Origin: CAHJXF01 sp038254545
GTDB taxonomy: Bacteria > Pseudomonadota > Gammaproteobacteria > Burkholderiales > Burkholderiaceae_D
Length of the DNA stretch: 64,000 bases
Direction: 5' to 3'
Assembly: GCA_038254545.1 (NCBI GenBank)
Contig: JBBSGB010000017.1
Location: 1 to 64,000 of the forward strand
Made by a program: the position numbers and the translations under genes. Numbering within the stretch: position 1 is the stretch's first letter; each line of letters starts with the position of its first letter. Shown here piece by piece: positions 36,750-45,052 of the stretch. The notes under the pieces were generated by a model. It made no database searches. It saw only the letters and a program-made list of their open reading frames with translations, and had not been told where the DNA came from.

Positions 36750-37919
36750 ATGAAGAACGAACTCCCGCATCCCGATCACCATCAGGACATGCGCGAGGCG
36801 CTGCGCGGATTGACCGACCGTTTCGATTCCGCGTACTGGCAGAAGGTCGATGCGGCGCGCGGCTATCCCGATGAGTTCGTCGACGCGTTGACGCAGGCGG
36901 GCTGGCTTGCCGCACTGATCCCCATCGAGTACGGCGGCTCGGGCCTGGGTCTCGCCGAAGCCTCGGTCATCATGGAAGAGATCAATCGCTCGGGCGGTAA
37001 CGCGGGTGCGTGCCACGGCCAGATGTACAACATGGGCACGCTGCTGCGCCACGGCTCCGAAGAGCAGAAGCGCACCTATCTGCCGCGCATCGCATCGGGC
37101 GAACTGCGACTGCAGACGATGGCCGTCACCGAGCCCACCAGCGGCACCGACACCACGCAACTCAAGACTGTCGCGTTAAAGAAGGGCGACCGTTACGTCG
37201 TCAGCGGCCAGAAGGTGTGGATCTCTCGCATTCAGCATTCCGACCTGATGATCCTGCTCGCACGCACCACGCCGCTCGCGGAGGTGAAGAAGAAGGCCGA
37301 CGGCATGTCGATCTTTCTCGTCGATCTGCATGCCGCGATGGGCCGTGGCATGACGGTGCGGCCGATCGTCAACATGGTCAATCACGAAACCAACGAGGTG
37401 TTCTTCGACGAGCTCGAGATCCCGGCGGAGAATCTGATCGGCGAAGAAGGCAAGGGCTTTCGCTACATCCTCGACGGCCTCAACGCCGAACGTACCCTGA
37501 TCGCGGCCGAATGCATCGGCGACGGCTGGTGGTTCGTCGAGAAGGCGCGCCGCTATGCGAACGAGCGCGTCGTCTTCGATCGACCGATCGGCAGGAACCA
37601 GGGCGTGCAGTTTCCGATCGCCGAGAACTACATCGAGCTCGAAGCCGCGAACCTGATGCGCTTCAAGGCGTGCGAGTTGTTCGATGCCGGCAAGCCCTGC
37701 GGCGCTGAAGCGAACATGGCGAAGTACCTCGCCGCGAAGGCCTCGTTCGAAGCGGCCAACGTGTGCCTGCAGACCCACGGCGGTTTCGGCTTCGCGGCTG
37801 AGTACGACGTCGAACGCAAATTTCGCGAGACGCGGCTGTACCAGGTCGCGCCGATCTCGACGAATCTGATCCTGTCCTATGTGGCCGAGCACGTGCTCGG
37901 CCTTCCACGTTCCTTCTGA
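36750..37919 (+). CDS. Acyl-CoA dehydrogenase with IVD/LCAD-type catalytic glutamate
   Basis: 389-residue FAD enzyme introducing an alpha-beta double bond into an acyl-CoA. Family motifs: MAVTEPTSGTDTTQLKT, VVSGQKVWIS, THGGFGFAAEYDVER. The usual C-terminal catalytic Glu position reads YQVAPISTN, so it has no Glu there; instead GLNAERTLIAAE (Glu247) places an acid where isovaleryl-CoA and long-chain enzymes carry theirs. ATG 36750 has AGGA nine bases upstream. It is two bases ahead of the CoA-transferase, so the two are one operon. Substrate unknown; a branched or dicarboxylic acyl-CoA is plausible. Confidence 0.9.
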   Translation: MKNELPHPDHHQDMREALRGLTDRFDSAYWQKVDAARGYPDEFVDALTQAGWLAALIPIEYGGSGLGLAEASVIMEEINRSGGNAGACHGQMYNMGTLLRHGSEEQKRTYLPRIASGELRLQTMAVTEPTSGTDTTQLKTVALKKGDRYVVSGQKVWISRIQHSDLMILLARTTPLAEVKKKADGMSIFLVDLHAAMGRGMTVRPIVNMVNHETNEVFFDELEIPAENLIGEEGKGFRYILDGLNAERTLIAAECIGDGWWFVEKARRYANERVVFDRPIGRNQGVQFPIAENYIELEAANLMRFKACELFDAGKPCGAEANMAKYLAAKASFEAANVCLQTHGGFGFAAEYDVERKFRETRLYQVAPISTNLILSYVAEHVLGLPRSF

Positions 37920-37921
37920 CC

Positions 37922-39103
37922 ATGACCCTGCCTCTGTCGGACATCACCGTCGTCTCACTCGAACATGCGATCGCAGCACCGTTCGCAACGCGCCAGCTCG
38001 CCGATCTCGGCGCGCGCGTCATCAAGATCGAACGCCCGGGCGTGGGCGACTTCGCACGCGCTTTCGATGAGCGCGTGCACGGCATGGCCTCGCACTTCGT
38101 CTGGGTCAATCGCGGAAAGGAAAGCCTGACGCTCGATCTCAAGCAACCGGCTGCCCTCGACGTGTTGATGAAGCTGGTCGTGAAGGCCGATGTGCTGGTG
38201 CAGAACCTCGCGCCCGGTGCTGCCGCGCGCCTGGGACTGTCGGCTGAAGCCTTACGACCCGCGCATCCGCGCCTCATCGTCTGCGACATCTCGGGCTATG
38301 GCGCCGACGGTCCCTATCGCGACAAGAAGGCCTACGACCTCTTGATCCAGAGCGAGGCCGGCTTCCTTTCGGTGACGGGTTCGGAGGACGAACCCGCCAA
38401 GGCCGGGTGCTCGATCGCCGACATCGCGGCCGGTATGTACGCATACACCAGCATCCTCGCGGCGCTTTATTCGAGACAGCAGGATGGCCTCGGCTCGCAT
38501 ATCGATGTCTCGATGCTCGAAGCCCTGGTCGAGTGGATGGGCTATCCGCTCTACTACGCTTTCGACGGCGCGGCCCCGCCGACGCGCTCGGGCGCCGAGC
38601 ACGCGACCATCTACCCTTATGGGCCCTTTCCCGCAGGTGACGGCAAGACCGTGATGCTCGGCCTGCAGAACGAACGCGAGTGGGTAATGTTCTGCGACAG
38701 GGTTCTTGACGCATCGTCGCTCGCAGGCGATGAGCGCTTCGCATCGAATTCGCAGCGCCATCTGCATCGCGACGACTTGCGCACGATCATCGTCGAAGCC
38801 TTCTCGACCCTGACCGCCGAAGAAATCGTCGCGCGCCTCGACACGGCGCAAATAGCAAACGCACGCATGAACACGATGGACGAGGTATGGGCGCATCCGC
38901 AGCTCGAGGCGCGCGGGCATTGGCGAGACATCGAATCCCCGCAAGGCACGATCCGCGCACCGTTGCCGCCGGGACGTCACGATCGCTTCGAATACCGGAT
39001 GGGTGCGATACCGGCTCTCGGAGCGCATTCCGATGCGATCCTCGGCGATCTCGGATTCGACGCGGCGGGTATCGATCGTTTGCGTAGCACTGGCGCGGTG
39101 TGA
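37922..39103 (+). CDS. CaiB/BaiF-family CoA-transferase (family III)
   Basis: 393 residues. Class III CoA-transferases move CoA between acids through an aspartyl thioester; the probable nucleophile is Asp139 in KKAYDLLIQSEAG. Other blocks are VVSLEHAIAAPFATRQLADLG, NRGKESLTLDLK and GYGADGPY. Starts two bases after the dehydrogenase stop. Context (dehydrogenase before, lyase after) suggests activation of a C4-C6 organic acid, with succinyl-CoA or acetyl-CoA as donor; the acceptor is unknown. Confidence 0.92.
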   Translation: MTLPLSDITVVSLEHAIAAPFATRQLADLGARVIKIERPGVGDFARAFDERVHGMASHFVWVNRGKESLTLDLKQPAALDVLMKLVVKADVLVQNLAPGAAARLGLSAEALRPAHPRLIVCDISGYGADGPYRDKKAYDLLIQSEAGFLSVTGSEDEPAKAGCSIADIAAGMYAYTSILAALYSRQQDGLGSHIDVSMLEALVEWMGYPLYYAFDGAAPPTRSGAEHATIYPYGPFPAGDGKTVMLGLQNEREWVMFCDRVLDASSLAGDERFASNSQRHLHRDDLRTIIVEAFSTLTAEEIVARLDTAQIANARMNTMDEVWAHPQLEARGHWRDIESPQGTIRAPLPPGRHDRFEYRMGAIPALGAHSDAILGDLGFDAAGIDRLRSTGAV

Positions 39104-39182
39104 GCCTGCCCGTCGAGACGCTTTCGTTAGGGCAAACTCCCGATGTACCGCGATCCCTGAAATCGGGTTCAATCCTCTTCTT

Positions 39183-39204
39183 CACCTGTAGTGCACCTGT
39201 AGTG
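39183..39204. repeat. Perfect 11-bp tandem duplication
   Basis: CACCTGTAGTG occurs twice back to back (39183-39193 and 39194-39204) in the 115-base gap upstream of the CitE-like gene. Function unknown. Confidence 0.9.
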
Positions 39205-39218
39205 CGACTGGATTTCCA

Positions 39219-40073
39219 ATGATCGACATGTCTTCGAGCCTGCTGACGGCGCGCAGCTTCCTGTTCGTTCCTGCGGATCGCGTCGACCGCTATGCCAAGG
39301 CGCTGGCGTCTGGCGCGGACATGGCGATCATCGATCTCGAGGACGCGATCGCGCACGACAACAAGGACAAGGCCCGCGCTGCGCTCGACGCCGCGTGGGG
39401 AAGCTTCGATCACGAAGACCGCGTGGTGATCCGCATCAACGGACTCGATTCGCTCGACCTCGCCGACGACGCGGCGCTGTGTGCATCGCTCTCACCTGCG
39501 GGTGTGATGGTTCCCAAGGCGGAGAGTGCGGAGGCCCTTGAAGCGCTGCATGCGCGGCTGGGCGATATCCCCCTCGTGCCGATGATCGAAAGTGCACTGG
39601 GCTATACGGAAATCGCCGCGATCGCACGCGCCGTCGGTACGGCGCGCCTCGCGTTCGGGCACATCGACTTCCAGGTCGATCTCGGCATGGTCGCCGACGA
39701 CGAGCAGGCCGAGCTCGCGCCCGCACGCTTCGGCATCGTTGCCGCGTCGCGCGCCGCCGGCATCGCCGGACCCATCGACGGCGTTACGCTGGAGACTGCG
39801 AGGACCAGCGAGATCATCGCAGCCACGCAACGCGGCATCCGCTTCGGATTCACCGGCAAGCTCTGCATCCACCCGGACCAGATCGCGCCGGTGCATGCGG
39901 CGTTTGCGCCGAGCGCCGCGGACGAGGCATGGGCACGCCGCGTGGTCGAGGCCGCCGAAGCGTCCAGGGGCGCGGCGATCAAGGTCGATGGCCGCATGGT
40001 CGATCGGGCGGTAATCCTGCTGGCCGAGCGCGTGCTCGCGCTTGCTTCCCAAACCAACGAGCGAAGCGCGTGA
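39219..40073 (+). CDS. HpcH/HpaI (CitE-like) CoA ester lyase
   Basis: 284-residue TIM-barrel lyase of the citrate lyase beta/malyl-CoA lyase group, cleaving 3-hydroxyacyl-CoA thioesters. Motifs: RSFLFVPADRVDRYAKAL, IIDLEDAIAHDNKD (metal Asp/Glu region), VMVPKAESAEAL, PMIESALGYTEI and GFTGKLCIHPDQI, which is diagnostic for CitE-like proteins. ATG 39219 or 39228 (MSSSLL) could be the start. With the two upstream genes it forms a plausible acyl-CoA route ending in acetyl- or glyoxylate/pyruvate-type products. Confidence 0.9.
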   Translation: MIDMSSSLLTARSFLFVPADRVDRYAKALASGADMAIIDLEDAIAHDNKDKARAALDAAWGSFDHEDRVVIRINGLDSLDLADDAALCASLSPAGVMVPKAESAEALEALHARLGDIPLVPMIESALGYTEIAAIARAVGTARLAFGHIDFQVDLGMVADDEQAELAPARFGIVAASRAAGIAGPIDGVTLETARTSEIIAATQRGIRFGFTGKLCIHPDQIAPVHAAFAPSAADEAWARRVVEAAEASRGAAIKVDGRMVDRAVILLAERVLALASQTNERSA

Positions 40074-40154
40074 TGCGTGCCACGAGCGGCGTTACGTTTT
40101 TCATTCAAGGCGCCGCTCGAACGCTGCATTCGTGATTCAACCCGGAGACTCCCG

Positions 40155-41198
40155 ATGAAGAAGGTCCTTGCCACGCGGTTCAAGTCGGTTGCTGCGGTGG
40201 TTGCCGCAACGGTCGCCGCATCCGTCGCTCTATCGCTTGCCGCCGCCGACGCATCGGCGCAGACGCCGATCGTGATCAAGTTCAGTCACGTGGTTGCCAA
40301 CGACACGCCCAAAGGCAAGGGCGCCGAGCGCTTCAAGCAACTGGCCGAGGAGCGCACCAACGGCCGCGTGAAAGTCGAGGTCTATCCGAACTCGACGCTC
40401 TACAAGGACAAGGAAGAGCTCGAAGCCCTGCAGCTTGGCGCGGTGCAGATGCTGGCGCCCTCGGTCTCCAAGTTCGGGCCGCTGGGGGCCAAGGAGTTCG
40501 AGGCCTTCGATCTGCCCTTCATCTTTCCCGACAAGGCCGTGCTCGAGCGCGTGGCCGAAGGACCGATCGGCGCGTCGCTGTTCCAGAAACTCGCGGACAA
40601 GGGCATCAAGGGCCTGGCGTTCTGGGACAACGGTTTCAAGGACATGACGGCTAACAAGCCGCTGCGCATGCCTGCCGACTTCAAGGGACTGAAAATGCGC
40701 ATCCAGTCCTCGAAGGTGCTCGAAGCGCAGTTCCGCGCGCTCGACGCGTTGCCGCAGGTGCTGGCGTTCTCCGAGGTCTATCAGGCCTTGCAGACGGGCG
40801 TGGTCGACGGCACCGAGAACACGCCGTCGAACATCTATTCGCAGAAGACGCATGAAGTGCAGAAGTACCTGACGGTCTCCAACCACGGCTACATCGGCTA
40901 CGCGGTGATCGTCAACGGGAAGTTCTGGGAGGGCTTGCCGCCCGACATCCGTACCGTCCTCGACGGCGCGATGAAGGACGCGACGCGCTACACCAACGCG
41001 ATTGCGCAACAGGAGAACGACGACGCGCTCGCGAAGATCAAGGCCGCCGGGCGTACCGAGATCATCACGCTGACGCCGGCGCAGAAGAACGAGTGGAGGA
41101 AGGCCTTGCAGCCCGTGTACGCCGAGATGGCGCCGCGCGTGGGCCGCGACCTGATCGACGCGATTCGCAAGGAAGCCGCGGCGATGGGATACAAATGA
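40155..41198 (+). CDS. TRAP transporter substrate-binding protein, DctP family
   Basis: 347 residues: Sec signal (1-33, ending ADASAQ), then the DctP fold with IKFSHVVANDTPKGKGAERF, VYPNSTLYKDKEELEALQLGAVQM, MRIQSSKVLEAQFRALDALPQ and GVVDGTENTPSNIYSQKTHEVQ split typical of dicarboxylate binders; the conserved Arg for carboxylate binding is in KMRIQSSK. ATG 40155 follows CGGAG; the in-frame extension to 40077 lacks a signal. No DctQ or DctM membrane gene is in the window, so it is an orphan binding protein. Likely ligand: the organic acid handled by the upstream genes. Confidence 0.9.
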   Translation: MKKVLATRFKSVAAVVAATVAASVALSLAAADASAQTPIVIKFSHVVANDTPKGKGAERFKQLAEERTNGRVKVEVYPNSTLYKDKEELEALQLGAVQMLAPSVSKFGPLGAKEFEAFDLPFIFPDKAVLERVAEGPIGASLFQKLADKGIKGLAFWDNGFKDMTANKPLRMPADFKGLKMRIQSSKVLEAQFRALDALPQVLAFSEVYQALQTGVVDGTENTPSNIYSQKTHEVQKYLTVSNHGYIGYAVIVNGKFWEGLPPDIRTVLDGAMKDATRYTNAIAQQENDDALAKIKAAGRTEIITLTPAQKNEWRKALQPVYAEMAPRVGRDLIDAIRKEAAAMGYK

Positions 41199-41216
41199 TT
41201 GAAACGACGTGAGGCC

Positions 41217-42173
41217 ATGACCCTCACCGAGTTACGCTACGTCGTCGCGGTCGCGCGCGAGCGGCACTTCGGTCGCGCCGCGGAGGCCTGCTTCGTCAGC
41301 CAACCCACGCTCTCGGTCGCGATCAAGAAACTCGAAGACGAACTCGGCGTGACCCTGTTCGAGCGGGGCGGCGGCGAGATCGGCATCACGCCGGTGGGCG
41401 CACAGATCGCCGCGCAGGCCGAACGCGTGCTCGAACAGAGCGCTGCGATAAGGGAGATCGCCACCAGCGGCAAGGACCCGTTGACCGAGCCGCTGCGCCT
41501 GGGCGTGATCTACACCATCGCTCCCTACCTGCTGCCCCCGCTGGTCAAGCGCATCATCGAAGACGCGCCGCACATGCCGCTGATCCTGCAGGAGAACTAC
41601 ACGGTCAAGCTGCTCGAGCTCTTGAAGCATGGCGAGCTCGATGCGGCGATCATGGCCTTGCCGCTCCCCGACTCGGGACTGATGGTCAAGCCCTTGTACG
41701 ACGAGGACTTCGTCGTCGCGATCCCGCGCGAGCATGCGTGGAAGACGCGCGAAAAAATTTCCGCGAGCGACCTGAAGAACGAAACCATGCTGATGCTCGG
41801 CCCCGGCCATTGCTTTCGTGACCAGGTGCTCGAAGCCTGTCCGGAACTCGCGCCCTTTTCGGTCGCGTCGTGGATGCCCGAGACCGGCATGCGCAGGACC
41901 TTCGAAGGCTCGTCGCTCGAGACCATACGGCACATGGTCGCCAGCGGCATCGGCGTGACGGTGCTCCCGCGAACCTCGATCCCGTCGCCGATGCCGCGCG
42001 ACAGCCTGCTGCGTTACCTGCCGTTCGAGGATCCCGTCCCAGGACGTCGCGTGGTGCTCGCGTGGCGCAAGACCTTTCCCCGTATAGCGGCGATCGACCT
42101 GCTGCGTAGCGCGATTCTTGCGTGCGATCTCGAAGGGATGAAGAAGCTCGATCTGGACGCATTCGTCGCGTGA
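41217..42173 (+). CDS. oxyR: Hydrogen peroxide-sensing LysR regulator OxyR
   Basis: 318 residues. LysR HTH (1-60, TELRYVVAVARERHFGRAA) and a sensor domain in which the redox pair Cys199 and Cys208 sits in GHCFRDQVLEAC, the same spacing and numbering as characterised OxyR; disulfide formation there activates transcription of peroxide defence genes. ATG 41217 (MTLTELRYV) is the family start. Followed 95 bases later by dps, a classic OxyR target. The recG-oxyR-dps-ubiA order is known in Burkholderiales, here split by a 6-kb insert. Confidence 0.96.
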   Translation: MTLTELRYVVAVARERHFGRAAEACFVSQPTLSVAIKKLEDELGVTLFERGGGEIGITPVGAQIAAQAERVLEQSAAIREIATSGKDPLTEPLRLGVIYTIAPYLLPPLVKRIIEDAPHMPLILQENYTVKLLELLKHGELDAAIMALPLPDSGLMVKPLYDEDFVVAIPREHAWKTREKISASDLKNETMLMLGPGHCFRDQVLEACPELAPFSVASWMPETGMRRTFEGSSLETIRHMVASGIGVTVLPRTSIPSPMPRDSLLRYLPFEDPVPGRRVVLAWRKTFPRIAAIDLLRSAILACDLEGMKKLDLDAFVA

Positions 42174-42268
42174 GCGGGCCGGTGGCTATCGGGTCGGTCG
42201 AGAGTATCGATTGGCCGCGTCCCGCGCCCGCCGCTACCATCTGCGCTTCGAAGATTGAAGGAGCCATC

Positions 42269-42778
42269 ATGGCCAAGAAGAAAACCCGAGCGGTCGTGCC
42301 GACCGACGCGTCATCGATCCACATCGGCATTTCCGCGGCGGACCGCGAGCGCGTGGCAGACGGCCTTTCGCATCTGCTTGCCGACACCTATTCGCTCTAT
42401 CTTCAAACGCACAACTTTCACTGGAACGTCGAAGGCCCGATGTTCAACACGCTGCATCTGATGTTCGAGACGCAATACAACGAGTTGTGGCAGGCGGTCG
42501 ACGTGATCGCCGAGCGGATTCGCTCGCTGGGCTTTCACGCGCCGGGTACTTACGGCGAACTCACCAAGCTCACGTCGATCGAGGAAGTCGCGGGCGTGCC
42601 CGAGGCGATGGACATGGTGAGCTACCTCGTCAAGGGCCATGAAGCCGTGACACGCACTGCGCGCACCGCGTTCCAGATGAGCGACAAGGCGGGCGACGAA
42701 TCGAGCTCGGACATGCTGACGCAACGTTTGCAGATCCACGAGAAGACCGCGTGGATGTTGCGCAGCTTGTTGAAGTGA
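42269..42778 (+). CDS. dps: DNA-protecting ferritin-like protein Dps
   Basis: 169-residue miniferritin that oxidises and stores iron using H2O2. Ferroxidase ligands are visible at His51, His63, Glu67, Asp78 and Glu82 (HNFHWNVEGP, LHLMFETQYNELWQAVDVIAER split). A lysine-rich N-terminus (MAKKKTR) can bind DNA. ATG 42269 has AAGGAG seven bases upstream. Expected to be peroxide-inducible through adjacent oxyR, though I could not align a convincing OxyR box in the short upstream gap. Confidence 0.96.
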   Translation: MAKKKTRAVVPTDASSIHIGISAADRERVADGLSHLLADTYSLYLQTHNFHWNVEGPMFNTLHLMFETQYNELWQAVDVIAERIRSLGFHAPGTYGELTKLTSIEEVAGVPEAMDMVSYLVKGHEAVTRTARTAFQMSDKAGDESSSDMLTQRLQIHEKTAWMLRSLLK

Positions 42779-42800
42779 TCGGTATGGCCGCGTCTCGAGG

Positions 42801-43724
42801 ATGAACTCGTGCGACATGACCGAACTCCTGCCTGAGCGCGGACCGCGGTCGTTGCGGGCGCGACTTGGCTTGTACGCGCGACTGGTGCGCATCGACAAAC
42901 CGATCGGGATCCTGCTGTTGCTGTGGCCCACGCTGTGGGCCCTGTGGATCGCGTCCGACGGGCGACCGCCGCTCTATGTGCTCGCGGTCTTCGTGATCGG
43001 CACGGTGCTGATGCGCTCGTCGGGATGCGCGATCAACGACTGGGCCGATCGCGACTTCGATCGGCACGTTGCGCGCACCGCCCAGCGTCCGTTGACGAGC
43101 GGTCGCATCGCGGGATGGGAAGCGTTGACGGTTGCTGCCGTGCTGGCGGCGATCTCGTTTCTGTTGATCCTGCCGCTGAACGGATCGACGATCGCGCTGT
43201 CGTTCGTGGCTGCGTTCGTCGCGGCAAGCTATCCGTTCACGAAGCGTTTCTTCGCGTTGCCGCAGGCATACCTCGGCCTCGCATTCGGCTTCGGCATCCC
43301 CATGGCCTTCGCGGCGATCGACGATCGCGTGCCCGTGGTTGGCTGGACCCTGCTCGCGGCCAACGTGTTCTGGGCGCTCGCCTACGACACCGAATATGCG
43401 ATGGTCGATCGCGACGACGATCTGAAGATCGGCATTCGCACCGCCGCGATCACCTTCGGTCGCTACGATGTGGTCGCGGTGATGGTTTGCTACGCGTGCA
43501 CGCTGGCGCTGCTTGCGGTGGCAGGCGCGATGGCCGGTCTCGGCGTGGCGTACGGCGCGGGCCTCGCCATCGCCGCCGGTATCGCGGCCTATCACTATCG
43601 CCTGATTCGCACGCGCAGCCGCGAAGGATGCTTCAAGGCCTTCCTGCACAACAACTGGTTCGGCGCCGCCGTGTTCGCGGGACTCGTGATCGATCGGTTG
43701 CTTGCGAATCGCGCCGTGACGTAG
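42801..43724 (+). CDS. ubiA: 4-hydroxybenzoate octaprenyltransferase
   Basis: 307-residue membrane prenyltransferase of ubiquinone biosynthesis, joining a polyprenyl tail to 4-hydroxybenzoate. Around eight or nine helices; the first aspartate motif is NDWADRDFD (Asn79-Asp87) and the second DTEYAMVDRDDD. ATG 42801 has AGG just upstream; ATG 42816 (MTELLPERG) is an alternative. Follows dps by 22 bases. Confidence 0.95.
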   Translation: MNSCDMTELLPERGPRSLRARLGLYARLVRIDKPIGILLLLWPTLWALWIASDGRPPLYVLAVFVIGTVLMRSSGCAINDWADRDFDRHVARTAQRPLTSGRIAGWEALTVAAVLAAISFLLILPLNGSTIALSFVAAFVAASYPFTKRFFALPQAYLGLAFGFGIPMAFAAIDDRVPVVGWTLLAANVFWALAYDTEYAMVDRDDDLKIGIRTAAITFGRYDVVAVMVCYACTLALLAVAGAMAGLGVAYGAGLAIAAGIAAYHYRLIRTRSREGCFKAFLHNNWFGAAVFAGLVIDRLLANRAVT

Positions 43725-43742
43725 CCGGTGCGTCTGGCACGG

Positions 43743-44168
43743 CTAGGCCGACCCCTGAGCATCAGGCCTCCCCGCCACGACAAAGACTCCACTCGCGCGA
43801 ACGATGCGTTGCTCGCCGGCCGTGATGTAGCAATTCGCAAACGCCAGCCGACTTCCCAGTTTCTGTATGTCCACGTGCGCCTCGAGCCAGTCCCCCGGTC
43901 TGGCCGTACCTGCGAAGTCGAGCGTCAGGTTGGCAGTCGCCAGACTGGCGGGAGGGTTCGACGAGAAAGCCATCACATAGCCGAGCGCGACATCCGCAAG
44001 CGTGGCCAGGATGCCGCCATGCACGGTGCCTCGCGAATTGCAGTGTTTTGCCTCCACGAGAAGGCCGATCGCCAGATCAGAACCTTCGCCACGGGAATAG
44101 AGCGGTCCGATCATGTCGAGAACCGGGCTGGTCCTGAACAAGGGTCCGAACCCCTGCGGAATGGTCAT
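43743..44168 (-). CDS. PaaI-family hotdog thioesterase
   Basis: 141 residues, single hotdog domain. The catalytic-region motif NSRGTVHGGILATLADVALG is typical of PaaI/acyl-CoA thioesterases, followed by LATANLTLDFAGTARPGDWLEAHVD. Acts on acyl-CoA or aryl-CoA thioesters in the cytoplasm; the substrate is not identifiable. It reads in the same direction as proC, five bases downstream of it, so may be its operon partner. Confidence 0.88.
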   Translation of the reverse strand: MTIPQGFGPLFRTSPVLDMIGPLYSRGEGSDLAIGLLVEAKHCNSRGTVHGGILATLADVALGYVMAFSSNPPASLATANLTLDFAGTARPGDWLEAHVDIQKLGSRLAFANCYITAGEQRIVRASGVFVVAGRPDAQGSA

Positions 44169-44173
44169 GTTGG

Positions 44174-45052
44174 CTACGCGTCTCGGCCGAACTCGCTACC
44201 GAGCTCGGCCGAGCGCCTGGCGGCTGCATGCACGGCGTCCACGATCGCCGCATTGACACCGGCGTCCTGCATGCGCGTCAATGCGGCGTGCGTGGTGCCG
44301 CCCCGTGACGTGACGCGTTCGCGCAGCACGGCGATCGGTTCTTCGGAGGCCGCAGCGAGGCGGCTCGCGCCCACGAAGGTACATACCGCGAGTCGCCGCG
44401 CATCCTCTTCGGAGAGGCCGAGTTCGCGCGCCCCCTGTTGCAAGGCTTCGATGAATGCGAACACGTACGCCGGTCCGCTGCCCGAAACCGCGGTGATCGC
44501 ATCGAGCTTCGCTTCCTCGTCGACCCACAGGGTCTGGCCGACGGCGCCCAGCAGCGTCTCTGCAAGCGCCCGTCCGCGGGCATCGACCTCGGGCGTCGCA
44601 TAGAGACCTGCGATGCCTTCGCCGATCAACGCAGGCGTGTTCGGCATGGTGCGCACGATCGGGTGATGTCCGTGTTCGGCCGCGAGCCAATGGGCGATTT
44701 CCTGCGTGCGTATGCCGGCCGCGATGCTGATGACCAGCGGCATCTGGTGCTGGGTCGTCTGCGCGGACGACTGCTGGGGCGATTGGGTCGGCGCCAGCCC
44801 CAGCCAGCGCGCGGCCGAGGTCGCGGCTTCGCGGAACTGCTGCGGCTTGACCGCGAACACCACCGCGTCGCATGCGGTGAGGTCCGCCGAAGGCACGTCG
44901 TGCAGCGCGATGCGGCGCATGGTCCGCGCCAGCGTCTCGCGCGTCGTCGCATGCGGCTCGACGACCACGAAATCCGCGTCGATGCGCTTGGCGACCAAGC
45001 CGCCCATCAATGCCTGAGCCATGTTGCCGCCACCGATGAAACCGATTTTCAT
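44174..45052 (-). CDS. proC: Pyrroline-5-carboxylate reductase
   Basis: 292 residues; last step of proline synthesis. N-terminal Rossmann motif GFIGGGNMAQALMGGL, then VRTMPNTPALIGEG and the C-terminal signature SGSGPAYVFAFIEAL ... TSRGGTTHAAL. Slightly long because of a Gln/Ser-rich insert (TQSPQQSSAQTTQHQ) around residue 95. ATG 45052 shares one base with the yggS stop (TGATG), so the pair is coupled; proA lies 10 kb away in another operon. Confidence 0.95.
   Translation of the reverse strand: MKIGFIGGGNMAQALMGGLVAKRIDADFVVVEPHATTRETLARTMRRIALHDVPSADLTACDAVVFAVKPQQFREAATSAARWLGLAPTQSPQQSSAQTTQHQMPLVISIAAGIRTQEIAHWLAAEHGHHPIVRTMPNTPALIGEGIAGLYATPEVDARGRALAETLLGAVGQTLWVDEEAKLDAITAVSGSGPAYVFAFIEALQQGARELGLSEEDARRLAVCTFVGASRLAAASEEPIAVLRERVTSRGGTTHAALTRMQDAGVNAAIVDAVHAAARRSAELGSEFGRDA

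Noticed and set aside
42174..42268. An OxyR binding site upstream of dps.
   Set aside because: CTATCGG and GTATCGAT are present, but the spacing does not fit the four-element OxyR pattern.
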